Origin: Radiobacillus kanasensis
GTDB taxonomy: Bacteria > Bacillota > Bacilli > Bacillales > Amphibacillaceae
Direction: 5' to 3'
Assembly: GCF_021049245.1 (NCBI RefSeq)
Contig: NZ_CP088020.1
Span: 310,001 to 374,000, forward strand
DNA: 64,000 bases
A program made the translations under genes and the position numbers. This document shows, piece by piece, positions 45,006 to 58,957 of the stretch. Position 1 is the stretch's first letter. Every line of letters starts with the position of its first letter. Below the pieces are notes generated by a model, which worked only from the letters and a program-made list of their open reading frames with translations, ran no database searches and had not been told where the DNA came from.

Positions 45006-45209
45006 CCTGGCCTTGATCCTAACTGAAAATTGATATTTTGTGAAAAATCTTTAAGAAACTGTTACAGTTGTTTTCTGGTCCAAAGGTAGTAAAGAGATAG
45101 CTAAATAACAAAATAATTTCATGAAATATTACTCTGCTCTAGAAATCATTTAATTAAAATTACAAGGTTTTAGATATTAACTCGGTTATGTCAATATGAT
45201 ATGTTGATT
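45006..45209. other. Non-coding stretch, nothing recognised
   Basis: AT-rich DNA between repeat copies B and C. No gene or signal seen. Confidence 0.5.
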
Positions 45210-45460
45210 GGAGTGGAGGGCAGCCGACTCCTCGAAAATAAAGAACCATTTTCTTCGTGCGATGTCTATCCGAAGGAGCTTTCCTTGTCCTGTGGGAACA
45301 GCACGAGGTGAAGACCCCGAAAGATGCACCTGCGTCTTCTAGTAACGCTTTGAAGTAAGCTTCCTCGGTGCAAGGCAGCAAAGATGATTATTCGATGTAG
45401 CAGCCTGGCTGAGGCCGTGCCCACGGAAAGCGACTGCCCGCAGCGGAAATCAACATCGCG
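45210..45460 (-). repeat. Palindromic dispersed repeat, copy C (diverged, inverted)
   Basis: Contains, in reverse, the blocks of copy A: GGCTGAGGCCGTGCCC and GGAAAGCGACTGCC. It shares CGTGCGATGT and GCTTTCCTTGTCCTG with copy A in direct orientation, so one arm is flipped. It is longer (about 220 bp between GGCAG and CTGCC) and more degraded. Confidence 0.65.
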
Positions 45461-45603
45461 TGTATATCGAGCAGTTATTAAACGGATGGTTTTTTGTTCA
45501 ACTTTTTCACGTCGCAGTATATATCTTATTAGCCATAAAATAAACAAGAGCACCCTAAAGAAAAATTCGAACTGATTCTAATTCAAACAAAAATAGACTG
45601 AAA

Positions 45604-47196
<1,593 letters not shown>

Positions 47197-47892
47197 TTGT
47201 TAGATCGATTAAAACAACAGGTGTTAGAAGCAAATCAAGCACTCCCTAAGCATCATTTAGTCACTTTTACTTGGGGGAATGTAAGCGGTTTTAGTGAGGA
47301 AGAAGGGTTAGTGGTTATTAAACCTAGTGGTGTTCCTTATGAACAATTAACTTTAGAGGATATGGTCGTAGTAGATTTAGAGGGGCGTGTTGTTGAAGGG
47401 AATTTAAAGCCTTCTTCAGATACTCCGACACACCTAGTTTTATATAAGAGCTTCCCGAATGTCGGTGGGGTTGTTCATACCCATTCCACGTGGGCAACCA
47501 GTTTTGCTCAAGCAGGGAAGTCCATACCTTGTCTTGGAACTACTCAAGGGGATTATTTCTATGGAGCCATTCCGTGTACACGACCAATGAAAGAAAAAGA
47601 AATAATGGAAGACTATGAAAAAGAAACAGGACATGTCATTGTGGAAACGTTTAAAGAGAAGGGGATCGACCCGATAGAGATCCCTAGTGTTCTCGTACAC
47701 AGTCATGCACCTTTTAACTGGGGGAAGACTCCGCTAGAAGCCATACATAATGCTGTTGTATTGGAAGAAGTGGCGAAAATGGCTTGGAGGACCCTTCTAA
47801 TTAATCCGGATATTCCTCCTATGGACCAAGTTCTATTGGATAAACACTATTTACGCAAGCACGGAAAGAATGCTTATTATGGTCAGAGATAA
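47197..47892 (+). CDS. araD: L-ribulose-5-phosphate 4-epimerase
   Basis: 231 residues of the class II aldolase/epimerase family. Zinc ligands are in [12 protein letters not shown] and [10 protein letters not shown], and the N-terminal FTWGNVSG and KPSGVPYE blocks bind phosphate. It converts L-ribulose 5-phosphate to D-xylulose 5-phosphate. Start TTG 47197 with GGGAAGGTG about 11 nt upstream. First gene of araD-araB-araA. Confidence 0.94.
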   Translation: MLDRLKQQVLEANQALPKHHLVTFTWGNVSGFSEEEGLVVIKPSGVPYEQLTLEDMVVVDLEGRVVEGNLKPSSDTPTHLVLYKSFPNVGGVVHTHSTWATSFAQAGKSIPCLGTTQGDYFYGAIPCTRPMKEKEIMEDYEKETGHVIVETFKEKGIDPIEIPSVLVHSHAPFNWGKTPLEAIHNAVVLEEVAKMAWRTLLINPDIPPMDQVLLDKHYLRKHGKNAYYGQR

Positions 47893-47910
47893 AAAGGAGG
47901 CATGTTAACA

Positions 47911-49599
47911 ATGGAGGAAAAATACACGATTGGTGTTGATTACGGTACAGAGTCCGGGCGTGCTGTGCTCGTTTCATTAAAAGACGGTAGGGAGATAGCG
48001 GATCACGTCACTCCTTATCGTCACGGAGTAATAGATGAAGAGTTACCAGAATCTAAGATTCCGCTTGGGTATGAGTGGGCGTTGCAGCATCCGAGTGACT
48101 ATGTAGAGGTTTTAACAACTTCTATTCCTGAAGTGTTAAATGTAACTGGTGTATCCAAGGATGACATTATTGGCATTGGGATTGATTTTACAGCTTGTAC
48201 AATGCTTCCCGTAGACGAGAATGATATACCTTTGTCCTTCCACCCAGAATGGAAAGATAATCCGCATAGCTGGATTAAACTCTGGAAGCACCATGCAGCT
48301 CAATATAAAGCGGATCAATTAAATGAAATTGCAGAACGGCGTGGGGAGAAATTTTTACCGCGTTATGGTGGGAAGATTTCTTCCGAGTGGATGATTGCAA
48401 AGATCTGGCAAATCCTTGAAGAAGCACCTGAAGTTTATGAAAAAGCAGATAAGTTCGTGGAAGCGACGGATTGGGTCGTTTCGCAGTTATCTGGGAATTT
48501 AGTTAGGAATAGCTGTACGGCAGGCTATAAGTCTATTTGGCACAAACGAGACGGTTATCCAAGTAAAGCGTTTTTCAAGGAACTAGATCCTCGTTTAGAA
48601 CATCTAACTGAAACAAAACTACGTGGAGAGATTCTTCCTTTAGGATCTAAAGCAGGAGAATTGACGAAAGAGATGGCGGGGGCGATTGGATTAAATCCTG
48701 GAATAGCGGTTGCGGTTGGTAATGTAGACGCGCATGCTGCTGTTCCGGCAATGGGAGTAGTTACTCCGGGTAAGATGGTAATGGCAATGGGTACGTCTAT
48801 TTGTCACATGTTGCTTGGGGAAGAAGAGAAACAAGTGGAGGGCATGTGTGGAGTAGTAGAAGATGGGATTATTCCGAATTTTTACGGATATGAAGCAGGC
48901 CAATCTGCTGTAGGAGATATTTTCGGGTGGTATGTAAATCAAGCTGTCCCTGAATATGTAAAACAAGAAGCGGAAGAACAAGGGTTAAATACGCATGAGT
49001 ATTTAGAGAAACAGGCATCTATTTATTCACCTGGAGAAATTGGCCTTCTTGCATTGGATTGGTGGAATGGAAATCGATCCGTTCTGGTAGACACGAACTT
49101 GGGTGGATTACTAGTAGGGATGACGTTGCAAACCAAGCCGGAGGAAATATACCGAGCGCTATTAGAAGCAACTGCATTTGGTACGAGAAAGATAGTAGAT
49201 GCTTTTCACCAAAACGGTGTTTCTGTTGATGAGTTGTATGCATGTGGAGGTTTACCTCAAAAGAACAAACTACTCATGCAAATCTATGCAGATGTAACAA
49301 ATCGGACTATTAAGATTGCGGATTCTAAGCAAACGCCAGCGTTAGGTGCGGCGATGTTTGCGGCGGTGGCTGCAGGTTCAGAAAAAGGTGGATACGATAC
49401 GGTTCTACAAGCTGCCGAAAACATGGCACGAGTGAAAGATGAAGTGGTCAAGCCGATTCCGGAACACGTTGAAATATATGAAAGACTGTATGAAGAGTAT
49501 GTAAAGCTTCACGATTACTTCGGGCGTGGAGAGAATGATGTGATGAAACGTTTGAAAGAAATTCGAAAACCAACAAGTGAAGCGGTATCTACAAACTAA
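47911..49599 (+). CDS. araB: L-ribulokinase
   Basis: About 562 residues, FGGY carbohydrate kinase. N-terminal [25 protein letters not shown], the central [11 protein letters not shown] and [12 protein letters not shown], and the C-terminal [18 protein letters not shown] are typical of AraB. It phosphorylates L-ribulose. ATG 47902 is only 1 nt from the AAAAGGAGG site; ATG 47911 is better placed. 18 bp separate it from araD. Confidence 0.95.
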   Translation: MEEKYTIGVDYGTESGRAVLVSLKDGREIADHVTPYRHGVIDEELPESKIPLGYEWALQHPSDYVEVLTTSIPEVLNVTGVSKDDIIGIGIDFTACTMLPVDENDIPLSFHPEWKDNPHSWIKLWKHHAAQYKADQLNEIAERRGEKFLPRYGGKISSEWMIAKIWQILEEAPEVYEKADKFVEATDWVVSQLSGNLVRNSCTAGYKSIWHKRDGYPSKAFFKELDPRLEHLTETKLRGEILPLGSKAGELTKEMAGAIGLNPGIAVAVGNVDAHAAVPAMGVVTPGKMVMAMGTSICHMLLGEEEKQVEGMCGVVEDGIIPNFYGYEAGQSAVGDIFGWYVNQAVPEYVKQEAEEQGLNTHEYLEKQASIYSPGEIGLLALDWWNGNRSVLVDTNLGGLLVGMTLQTKPEEIYRALLEATAFGTRKIVDAFHQNGVSVDELYACGGLPQKNKLLMQIYADVTNRTIKIADSKQTPALGAAMFAAVAAGSEKGGYDTVLQAAENMARVKDEVVKPIPEHVEIYERLYEEYVKLHDYFGRGENDVMKRLKEIRKPTSEAVSTN

Positions 49600-49611
49600 G
49601 GAGGAAATGAC

Positions 49612-51099
49612 ATGCTAGAAATTAAGCCGTACCAGTTTTGGTTTGTTACTGGGAGTCAGCACTTATACGGAGAAGAAGCGTTGCGAGAGGTAGAAAAGCA
49701 TTCGGTCGAAATGGTAGAAGGGCTAAATGAGAAGGGAAATTTCCCTTATACTATTCAGTTTAAATCTGTTGTAACAACGTCAACAGAAATAGAAAATCTC
49801 ATGATGGCTGCCAATCAAGATGACCATTGTGCGGGTGTTATTACGTGGATGCACACATTTTCTCCGGCGAAGCTTTGGATTGCTGGTTTAAATAGCTTGA
49901 AGAAGCCACTTCTTCACTTGCATACCCAGTACAACCAGAATATACCATGGGATTCCATAGATATGGATTTCATGAACTTAAATCAAGCGGCGCATGGAGA
50001 CCGTGAATATGGGTTTATGGTTACAAGGCTCCGTGTACCGAGAAAAGTCGTAGTAGGATATTGGGAGAGCAAGGAAGTTTTTGAGAAAGTATCTAGTTGG
50101 ATGCAAACGGCTGTTGCATTTACGGAAGGGAAAAATATCCGTGTTGCAAGATTTGGGGATAATATGCGAAATGTAGCCGTAACAGATGGCGACAAAGTAG
50201 AAGCGCAAATTAAGTTTGGTTGGGTTGTAGATTACTATGGAATTGGTGATCTAGTAGAAGTGATCCACGCTATCCCTGAAGAGGAAGTAGAAAACTTATT
50301 TAATGAGTATAATAGGTTGTATGATTTTCCTGATGAGTCGAGTGCAAATGGAAAACTTCAGGAATCTATCAAAGAGCAAGCCCGTATCGAATTAGGATTA
50401 AAGCGATTCTTAACGTCGAAAAACTATAATGCTTTTACTACTAATTTTGAGGACTTGCATGGGATGAAGCAACTACCAGGCTTGGCTGTTCAACGTTTGA
50501 TGGCAGACGGATATGGTTTTGCTGGAGAAGGGGACTGGAGAACAGCTGCTTTATTACGGATGATGAAGGTTATTGCCAATAACAAAGGCACATCATTTAT
50601 GGAAGATTATACGTACCATTTAGAACAAGGTAATGAAACGGTACTAGGCTCACATATGTTAGAAATTTGTCCAACTGTAGCGGCAACGAAACCTAAAGTG
50701 GTTGTAAATCCGTTATCAATGGGTGATAGGGAGGATCCTGCTCGGTTAGTATTTGATGGTCGGGGTGGAGATGCGGTGGTTGCTTCGTTAGTGGAATTAG
50801 GAGGACGCTATCGTCTAGTTATTAATGAGGTAAAAGCTGAACAGCCTACTATAGATACACCTAATCTTCCTGTGGCAAAGGTGCTTTGGAAGCCGGAGCC
50901 TTCCTTGGCGGGATCTGCAGAAGCGTGGATATACGCTGGTGGTGCACACCATACTGTATTTTCGTTTACGGTGAGCACAGAACAACTTTATGATTTCGCT
51001 GATATGGCACAAATAGAGTGTGTTGTCATTGATGAAGATACAAATGTGAGACAGTTTAGAAATGAATTGAAATGGAATGAAGTTGTTTGGAGGAAGTAA
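49612..51099 (+). CDS. araA: L-arabinose isomerase
   Basis: 495 residues. WFVTGSQHLYGEEAL at the start and the central GFAGEGDWRTAALLR and NKGTSFMEDYTYHLE segments contain the Mn2+-binding glutamates and histidine of AraA. It converts L-arabinose to L-ribulose, the first step of the pathway. ATG 49612 follows AAGGAGGAAATGAC, 12 bp after araB. Confidence 0.96.
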   Translation: MLEIKPYQFWFVTGSQHLYGEEALREVEKHSVEMVEGLNEKGNFPYTIQFKSVVTTSTEIENLMMAANQDDHCAGVITWMHTFSPAKLWIAGLNSLKKPLLHLHTQYNQNIPWDSIDMDFMNLNQAAHGDREYGFMVTRLRVPRKVVVGYWESKEVFEKVSSWMQTAVAFTEGKNIRVARFGDNMRNVAVTDGDKVEAQIKFGWVVDYYGIGDLVEVIHAIPEEEVENLFNEYNRLYDFPDESSANGKLQESIKEQARIELGLKRFLTSKNYNAFTTNFEDLHGMKQLPGLAVQRLMADGYGFAGEGDWRTAALLRMMKVIANNKGTSFMEDYTYHLEQGNETVLGSHMLEICPTVAATKPKVVVNPLSMGDREDPARLVFDGRGGDAVVASLVELGGRYRLVINEVKAEQPTIDTPNLPVAKVLWKPEPSLAGSAEAWIYAGGAHHTVFSFTVSTEQLYDFADMAQIECVVIDEDTNVRQFRNELKWNEVVWRK

Positions 51100-51120
51100 G
51101 GGGACCTGTTTGATGATCTT

Positions 51121-51155
51121 TCATTAGGGCCTATCCTTAGATCGGGCCCTAATGA
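51121..51155 (+). terminator. Strong stem-loop after araA
   Basis: TCATTAGGGCC (51121-51131) and GGGCCCTAATGA (51144-51155) pair; A residues rather than T follow, so it may be a 3'-end stabiliser or weak terminator between araA and the next gene. Confidence 0.6.
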
Positions 51156-51170
51156 TGGATAAAAAATTAT

Positions 51171-51333
51171 AATTGTACGTATAAATGTAATATAAATTGT
51201 TGACTATACATAACTTGGATGGTAACATCAGATTAAATTAAGAATTTATACGAACAAAAAATCATAAATGACACCTGAGGGGGTGGTACCATTTACGAGT
51301 TCAAAATTTTACGGTCCAATGAAAGCGCTTTAG
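51171..51333 (+). promoter_or_regulatory. Promoter, paired AraR-like operators and cre of the binding-protein gene
   Basis: Promoter TTGACT (51200-51205)-17-TAACAT (51223-51228). AraR-like sites at 51171-51186 (14 of 16) and 51244-51259 (13 of 16), 73 bp apart centre to centre, lie on both sides. A cre-like TGAAAGCGCTTTAG is at 51320-51333, downstream of the promoter. Confidence 0.7.
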
Positions 51334-51358
51334 AACAATAATTATGGGGGTTTGTTTA

Positions 51359-52693
51359 ATGAAAAAGTTATTAATTCTTTTCTTCTTTTCAATAATGGCT
51401 TTTGCCTTAGTTGCTTGTGGTGGAGATTCGGAGGAAACAGCAGCGGACGAAACGACAGTTGTAGGGGACGACATTGAAAATGCGACAGAATTATCTTACT
51501 GGACTTTTGCTGGTCAACATGTTGACTTATTTGAGGATGCTGCAAAAAGATGGAATGAGGAAAACCCGGACCGCGCAATCAAACTCGTAGCGGAAGCGTA
51601 TCCTTTTGATCAAATGCACAACAATCTCTTGCTTGCCTTACAATCAGGTGAAGGTGCCCCGGATATCACAGACATTGAGCTTGGCAAATTCGCTAACTAC
51701 TTAGAAGGTGAGCCACAGTTAGAGCCAATGAATGAATATGTGGAGCCAGTATTAGATAAATCGGTAAAAGAACGATTCGACATTTACGCGAAAGATGGCA
51801 ATTACTACGGTATTCCTACCCACGTCGGGTCTACTGTTATGTATTACAACACGGAAATAATGGATCAAGCTGGCGTGGATATTGATTCCATTAAGACTTG
51901 GGATGATTTTGTAGAAGCTGGTAAAAAGGTAGTGGAAAACACGGATTCTTTTATGTGGAATGTAGGTACAACAGACTGGTTGATGGATTATTGGCCAATG
52001 ATTTCTCAGCAGGATACAGATATGTTTGATGAGAATGGTAACTTATTGATAGATAGCCAAACGCATATTGATACCTTACAGTTCTTGAGTGATGCGGTAC
52101 ACAAACATAAAATTGCTGAAGTTACACCAGGTGGGATGAATCAATCTGAGGAATTTTACGGTTACTTCAGTGAGGGTAAATCCGGAGCTATTCTTGCACC
52201 GATATGGTACATGGGAAGGTTCTTGGATAATATGCCAGACTTAAAAGGTAAAATTGCTATCCGTCCAATGCCTGCATGGGAAGAAGGTGGAGACCGCTCC
52301 GCTGGTATGGGTGGTACAGGAACAGTTGTTACGAATCAATCCGAACACAAAGAGCTTGCTAAAGAATTTCTTGCCTATACGAAATTATCCGAAGAAGGTA
52401 GTACTAAATTATGGACTGTGTTAGGCTTCGACCCTCCACGTTGGGATATTTGGGAAAGTGAAGCTGTGAGAGAAGATAATAAATATTATCAATACTTTGG
52501 AGACAATATCTTTGACGTCTTATTAGAAGTGAAGGATGAAATTAATGAGTTACATCTTACACAAAATACGCCAGATGTTGTAACAGAGTACAACACAAAT
52601 GTGGCAGAAAGTGTTATTAGGCAGCAATCGATGACTCCTGAAGAAGCACTTAAACAGGCTGCTGAAGCCGTAAGATCAGAAATGGAAAAATAA
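51359..52693 (+). CDS. araN: Sugar ABC transporter solute-binding lipoprotein (AraN-like)
   Basis: About 444 residues. Lipobox FALVAC (cysteine near residue 19) and a family 1 extracellular binding protein with the signature-like NNLLLALQSGEGAPDITDIE region. The context (AraR and cre sites, arabinofuranosidases) suggests that it binds arabino-oligosaccharides, like B. subtilis AraN. ATG 51359 is 7 nt after GGGGGT; the ATG at 51344 overlaps the site. A strong terminator follows it. Confidence 0.88.
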   Translation: MKKLLILFFFSIMAFALVACGGDSEETAADETTVVGDDIENATELSYWTFAGQHVDLFEDAAKRWNEENPDRAIKLVAEAYPFDQMHNNLLLALQSGEGAPDITDIELGKFANYLEGEPQLEPMNEYVEPVLDKSVKERFDIYAKDGNYYGIPTHVGSTVMYYNTEIMDQAGVDIDSIKTWDDFVEAGKKVVENTDSFMWNVGTTDWLMDYWPMISQQDTDMFDENGNLLIDSQTHIDTLQFLSDAVHKHKIAEVTPGGMNQSEEFYGYFSEGKSGAILAPIWYMGRFLDNMPDLKGKIAIRPMPAWEEGGDRSAGMGGTGTVVTNQSEHKELAKEFLAYTKLSEEGSTKLWTVLGFDPPRWDIWESEAVREDNKYYQYFGDNIFDVLLEVKDEINELHLTQNTPDVVTEYNTNVAESVIRQQSMTPEEALKQAAEAVRSEMEK

Positions 52694-52718
52694 AAGAAGA
52701 TTGAGGCGTTTTAAGTCT

Positions 52719-52766
52719 ATTTAAATAGAAGCAGGTTGTGAGCTTGCTTCTATTTAAATGACTTTT
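52719..52766 (+). terminator. Terminator after the binding-protein gene
   Basis: ATTTAAATAGAAGCA (52719-52733) and TGCTTCTATTTAAAT (52745-52759), a perfect 15-bp stem, then TTTTT. Confidence 0.92.
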
Positions 52767-52886
52767 TATTCGGATTCGGATGAATGTAAAGTTTCGATGT
52801 CTAAAACGGATGCCTGCGCTTTTGTTTCAATAATTTTCTAAAAGTTTGTTATTTGTATTGAAAAATGGGCTAAGGGAAGGTATACT

Positions 52887-53003
52887 TTGAATTACCAAAA
52901 ACTTATACGTACAAATTTTGCCTGTGAGTTTAATAGAGATGTCTATAAGACAATAGGGCAATCGGAAGTGATTTATATTTTGCCCATATTGAAAACGCAT
53001 ACA
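52887..53003 (+). promoter_or_regulatory. abfA promoter with AraR-like operator and cre
   Basis: TTGAAT (52887-52892), a 17-bp spacer and TACAAA, with the AraR-like site ACTTATACGTACAAAT (52901-52916, 14 of 16) across the -10. A cre-like TGAAAACGCATACA lies at 52990-53003. Confidence 0.65.
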
Positions 53004-53074
53004 CCTCACAAGGTATCGCCAGAAAAATTCTGACCAGAGTACCTTTGGATCTTTCTTAAAAGGAGTCGTTTTAA

Positions 53075-54592
<1,518 letters not shown>

Positions 54593-54675
54593 CTATTTTT
54601 GGATGAAGTATGAGTGAAAGTAAAGCCTCGTGGTCGTAATTTTTAAACCCACTTGAAGGTTAAGGAGGAAATAAG

Positions 54676-55647
54676 ATGGAACCTTTAACAAATAGCTCTC
54701 AAATCACCGAGGAAAGATCGATTGTAAAGAAGATAGAACCTAGAAAAAACCCTAACAAATTTTTTAAGTTTATCAACTCGAAAAAAGTGGTCCCATACCT
54801 TTTTGTAGCACCATTTATTATTTCGTTTTTGGTATTAACTTTATACCCTATGATCCAAGGAATCATCATGAGTTTTCAAAGTGTACTTCCTGGGCAAGTT
54901 CAATTTATTGGACTATCAAACTATGAAAGAATTTTTAATCCTACTTTTTTTGAGGCATTAACCAATACAATTTGGTACGTGGCCTTTACTGTTCTAATCT
55001 TAACCATTATTCCAATGTTACTTGCTATTTTCTTAAACTCGAAACTAGTTAAATGGAAAACATTATTTAGAGCGTCTTTTTTCTTACCTGCTCTTACCTC
55101 TACCATTGTTGGAGGTATGATTTTTCGCTTAATGTTTGGGGAGCAAAATACAGCATTAGCAAACCAAATCATTAGCTTCTTTGGACTTGATCCAGTAAAT
55201 TGGCGATTTACCCCATGGGCAGCCATTTTCTTAATGGTTATTTTAGCTTCGTGGAGATGGATAGGAGTTAATATCCTGTATTTTCTTGCTGCATTACAAA
55301 ATGTACCGGAGGAATTGTACGAAGCAGGTGATATTGATGGTGCATCTGCTTGGCAGAAACTAAGGTACATTACGATCCCGCAGCTGAAGCCAATCATCAT
55401 TTTCGTAAGTACAATTACGATTATTAATGGATTTAGAATGTTTGAAGAAAGTTTTGTATTTTGGGAAGCGGGTTCACCAGGAAATATTGGTCTTTCCGTA
55501 GTCGGGTATATCTACCAAGAAGGAATCAGACAAAACGATATCGGATTTGGGTCTGCGATCGGTGTTGTGCTGATGTTAATCATTTTCCTAGTAAGTATCA
55601 TTTATTTAATAGCCACAGGAACCTTTAAAAGAGGTGAAAACCAATGA
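54676..55647 (+). CDS. araP: Sugar ABC transporter permease (AraP-like)
   Basis: 323 residues, six to seven membrane helices of the MalF type with the EAA loop YEAGDIDGASAWQKLRYITI, which docks on the ATPase. It overlaps the second permease by 4 bp (ATGA). The cluster encodes no ATP-binding subunit; in bacilli such importers use a shared MsmX-type ATPase (inferred here). ATG 54676 follows TTAAGGAGGAAATAAG. Confidence 0.92.
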   Translation: MEPLTNSSQITEERSIVKKIEPRKNPNKFFKFINSKKVVPYLFVAPFIISFLVLTLYPMIQGIIMSFQSVLPGQVQFIGLSNYERIFNPTFFEALTNTIWYVAFTVLILTIIPMLLAIFLNSKLVKWKTLFRASFFLPALTSTIVGGMIFRLMFGEQNTALANQIISFFGLDPVNWRFTPWAAIFLMVILASWRWIGVNILYFLAALQNVPEELYEAGDIDGASAWQKLRYITIPQLKPIIIFVSTITIINGFRMFEESFVFWEAGSPGNIGLSVVGYIYQEGIRQNDIGFGSAIGVVLMLIIFLVSIIYLIATGTFKRGENQ

Positions 55648-56486
55648 CAATAAGTAAGAAGAAACGTCTATATACCTGGTTAGCAACGATTGGTGTTGGT
55701 ATCGCGGCATTCATTACAGTATTCCCACTCCTGAGTTTAGTTGTCTCATCCTTTCGCCCATCCTCTGATTTGATGCGTGACGGTATAAGCTTAAGTATTG
55801 ACTTCAGTAAAATGAGTCTCGATAACTATACTTATATTTTTACACAGGCGGCAGACTATTGGTCGTGGTACGGAAATAGTTTGATTATCTCAGTAATTAC
55901 CATTGTCTTATCGTTGTTCTTCTCATCCATGGTTGGATACGCGTTAGCCGTTTACGACTTTAAAGGAAGAAACTTTTTCTTCCTACTCGTATTGTTAATT
56001 ATGATGGTTCCATTCGAAATTCTGATGCTACCACTCTATCAACTAATGATTGATCTTCAACTTATTGATAGTTATTTTGGTGCCGTCCTCCCGATGGTGG
56101 TTGCCCCAGTTGCGGTTTTCTTCTTCAGACAGTTTGCAATGGGTCTTCCACTTCAGTTAATGGATGCTGCACGAATAGATGGAAGCTCTGAATATGGAAT
56201 TTTCTTTAGAATTATGTTGCCATTAATGGCGCCTTCTTTAGCTGCAATGGCTATTTTGCAAGGGTTAGGAAGCTGGAACAACTTCCTATGGCCATTATTG
56301 GTATTAAGATCAAATGACATGCTGACCCTACCAATTGGTCTAGCAACCCTGCTAACCCCGTACGGTAACAACTATGATGTGCTAATTGCCGGTTCTGTTT
56401 TAACAATTGTTCCGATTATTATTCTATTTATCTTCTTCCAAAAATTCTTTATTGCAGGGTTAACTACTGGTGGAGTTAAAGGATAA
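55644..56486 (+). CDS. araQ: Sugar ABC transporter permease (AraQ-like)
   Basis: 280 residues, MalG-type permease with six helices and the EAA loop MDAARIDGSSEYGIFFRIML. Starts within the stop of the preceding permease, so the pair is made in equal amounts. A terminator follows directly. With the binding lipoprotein it forms the arabino-oligosaccharide importer. Confidence 0.92.
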   Translation: MTISKKKRLYTWLATIGVGIAAFITVFPLLSLVVSSFRPSSDLMRDGISLSIDFSKMSLDNYTYIFTQAADYWSWYGNSLIISVITIVLSLFFSSMVGYALAVYDFKGRNFFFLLVLLIMMVPFEILMLPLYQLMIDLQLIDSYFGAVLPMVVAPVAVFFFRQFAMGLPLQLMDAARIDGSSEYGIFFRIMLPLMAPSLAAMAILQGLGSWNNFLWPLLVLRSNDMLTLPIGLATLLTPYGNNYDVLIAGSVLTIVPIIILFIFFQKFFIAGLTTGGVKG

Positions 56487-56493
56487 GGGATAT

Positions 56494-56538
56494 TAGACAT
56501 TGTTAGAAACTAGTCTAGCAATGTCTCCTGTTTTTGTA
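56494..56538 (+). terminator. Terminator after the permease genes
   Basis: AGACATTGTTAG and CTAGCAATGTCT pair with one bulge, followed by CCTGTTTTTG. Confidence 0.8.
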
Positions 56539-56566
56539 TGACAAGTAGATAAAGGTGGTAATAAGG

Positions 56567-57208
56567 ATGTATGCGAATGGGTTTATGTCAGCGTTAGACC
56601 GGGCAGCCATATGGATCACTAGAATGGCACATTTAAATGTACTGTGGTTGTTTTATTGCCTGAGGGGTCTTGTTATTGGAGGCTTTTTTCCTGCAACAGT
56701 TGGATGTCTTAGTGTTGCGAGAAAGTGGCTTAGGGGAGAACAAGACGTAAAAGTAAGTGAGCAAATGAAAAAAGGCTATAAGCAAGAGTTTTTCACCTCG
56801 AACATATTGGGATGGGTAATGGTACTAATTGGTGTTGTCTTGTATTTGAATTATCAAGTAATGAAAGCATCGACAGCTGACATTCCCTTCCTTGTTCCCT
56901 TCTTTTTCTTTGCTATGCTATTTTTTTATTTGCTTGTCCTCGTTTGGGCATTCCCATTAATGGCTCACTATAACGGAGGCATTCTCCAACATATGAAGAA
57001 TGCCATAGTTATCGGTTTAACAAAGCTCCATATATCCGTTGCAATTTCTATAACCTTATTTTCTCTTGTCTATCTATCGTTAGAGTACCCAACGATTATC
57101 CTGTTTTTTTTATTTAGCTTAGGATCTTTAATCTGGTATTGGTTAGCATCACGTATTTTTCAAAAGCTAGATCAATCTAAATCTATTCAACATAACCATT
57201 CATCTTAA
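56567..57208 (+). CDS. DUF624 membrane protein (YesL-like)
   Basis: 213 residues with five to six membrane helices. The HLNVLWLFYCLRGLVIGGFFPA segment near the start is typical of DUF624, a family repeatedly found beside carbohydrate ABC importers in Firmicutes; the function is unknown. ATG 56567 lies 7 nt after AAAGGTGGT. It is 40 bp upstream of the second GH51 gene and probably co-transcribed with it. Confidence 0.82.
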   Translation: MYANGFMSALDRAAIWITRMAHLNVLWLFYCLRGLVIGGFFPATVGCLSVARKWLRGEQDVKVSEQMKKGYKQEFFTSNILGWVMVLIGVVLYLNYQVMKASTADIPFLVPFFFFAMLFFYLLVLVWAFPLMAHYNGGILQHMKNAIVIGLTKLHISVAISITLFSLVYLSLEYPTIILFFLFSLGSLIWYWLASRIFQKLDQSKSIQHNHSS

Positions 57209-57248
57209 AAATCTAAGGATGGAATGAAAAAAGATAGAGGGGTGCACA

Positions 57249-58730
57249 ATGAAAAAAAACCAAGTGATTATAAATACGGACATTCATAAAGGAACGATTA
57301 ATAAAAATATATACGGTCACTTTGCCGAGCATTTGGGTAGAGGGATATACGAAGGTATCTGGGTTGGGGAAGACTCCTCTATTCCAAATACAAACGGAAT
57401 TAGAAATGATGTACTAGAGGCTTTGAAAGAGTTACATATACCGGTTCTTCGATGGCCGGGTGGCTGCTTTGCTGATGAGTACCATTGGAAAGATGGGGTA
57501 GGGCCGCGAGAGAATCGGAAACGAATGGTAAATACACACTGGGGTGGTGTTGTAGAAAATAACCATTTCGGTACACATGAATTTATGATGCTTTGTGACA
57601 TGCTCGGTGCAGAACCATATATTAGTGGGAATGTTGGAAGTGGATCTGTAAAGGAGATGTCAGAATGGGTTGAATATATGACCTTTGATGGGGAATCCCC
57701 TATGGCAAATTGGCGGATTGAGAATGGAAAAAAAGAACCGTGGAAAATGAAGTACTTTGGGGTAGGAAATGAAAACTGGGGTTGTGGTGGAAACATGACA
57801 CCAGAGTACTATGCGGACCTGTATCGTCGTTATCAAACCTATGTCCGTAATTATGGGGACAACCAGATTTATAAAATTGCCGGTGGTCCAAACGTAGATG
57901 ATTACAATTGGACAGAGGTATTAATGCAAAAAGCTGCAAACCTTATGGACGGCTTAAGCGTTCACTACTATGTCCATCCGGGTGGTTTTGAAAATAAAGG
58001 GCAAGCCGTCCATTTTTCTGAAGCAGAGTGGGACGTGTCCATGCAAAAAACCATGTATATGGATGAATTAATCACAAGACATAGCACAATCATGGATAAA
58101 TACGATCCAGACAAACGAATTGGCATGATTGTTGATGAGTGGGGGGCTTGGTATGACGTAGAGCCTGGAACAAATCCCGGATTTTTATACCAACAAAACA
58201 CGATAAGGGATGCCATTATTGCCGGTGTACACTTCAACATCTTCCATCAACATAACGACCGAGTGCAAATGGCCAATATTGCGCAAATGGTCAACGTGAT
58301 TCAAGCTATGATTTTGACGGAAGGCGATAAGATGCTACTTACACCAACCTATCACGTATTTGACATGTATAAGGTTCACCAGGATGCCGAAAGAGTTGCA
58401 CTTGACTTACATGTAGATACAATCCAAGAAAATGGCTTCACGTATCCACAGGTTAGTGCATCAGCTTCAAAAGCACAAGACGGTACTTTGCATATCAGTC
58501 TTTGCAACTTAGATAAATCTAATTCCGTTTCCCTTGATATAGATCTTCTTGGAATAAATTATTCTCAAGCAACTGGAAGTATCTTGACTGGAAGTGAAAT
58601 GAACACTAAAAATACATTTGATAATCCAGACCAAGTAAAGCCACAAGTGTTTACAGGGTTAAAAATACAAGGGAATTCGTTGAAAGTAGACTTACCATCT
58701 AAATCAATCGTAGTGATAGCTATTAGCTAG
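57249..58730 (+). CDS. Alpha-L-arabinofuranosidase, GH51 (copy 2)
   Basis: 493 residues, no signal peptide. GH51 barrel with acid/base Glu175 (GVGNENWG) and nucleophile Glu297 (VDEWGAWYD) and a C-terminal beta domain. It is clearly a separate subgroup from abfA ([17 protein letters not shown] against [17 protein letters not shown]), similar to the second enzyme (abf2/xsa type) of B. subtilis, so the two may prefer different linkages. ATG 57249 follows AGAGGGGTGCACA. Confidence 0.93.
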   Translation: MKKNQVIINTDIHKGTINKNIYGHFAEHLGRGIYEGIWVGEDSSIPNTNGIRNDVLEALKELHIPVLRWPGGCFADEYHWKDGVGPRENRKRMVNTHWGGVVENNHFGTHEFMMLCDMLGAEPYISGNVGSGSVKEMSEWVEYMTFDGESPMANWRIENGKKEPWKMKYFGVGNENWGCGGNMTPEYYADLYRRYQTYVRNYGDNQIYKIAGGPNVDDYNWTEVLMQKAANLMDGLSVHYYVHPGGFENKGQAVHFSEAEWDVSMQKTMYMDELITRHSTIMDKYDPDKRIGMIVDEWGAWYDVEPGTNPGFLYQQNTIRDAIIAGVHFNIFHQHNDRVQMANIAQMVNVIQAMILTEGDKMLLTPTYHVFDMYKVHQDAERVALDLHVDTIQENGFTYPQVSASASKAQDGTLHISLCNLDKSNSVSLDIDLLGINYSQATGSILTGSEMNTKNTFDNPDQVKPQVFTGLKIQGNSLKVDLPSKSIVVIAIS

Positions 58731-58793
58731 TTCAATCATTTATTTGGGGTAGGAGACAATAATCTTTTTGTATGCAAGTCTTTAATGAAGACT

Positions 58794-58850
58794 AGTGAAG
58801 CTGACTCTGAGGGTCTTAAAGACAAATTCATGAAGTCAGCTTTTCCTTTT
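58794..58850 (+). terminator. Terminator after the second GH51 gene
   Basis: GAAGCTGACT and AGTCAGCTTTT pair over a loop of about 30 nt; TTCCTTTTCTTTTG follows. Confidence 0.7.
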
Positions 58851-58957
58851 CTTTTGTCATGATAGGAAAGGGAGCATCCTTTAAATAGGTTTTTAAGTAG
58901 TCTCATGGATGAACGGCTAGTAGCCGTAAGGAGAGAAACGTTCCGTTATAAGTGCGT

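Noticed and set aside
45266..45575. Frames in repeat copy C
   Set aside because: GC-rich palindromic repeat sequence, no start signals, no protein family.
54593..54675. Search for a further AraR box before the permease genes
   Set aside because: Nothing with GTACAAA or its variants; the genes are more likely read from the abfA promoter.
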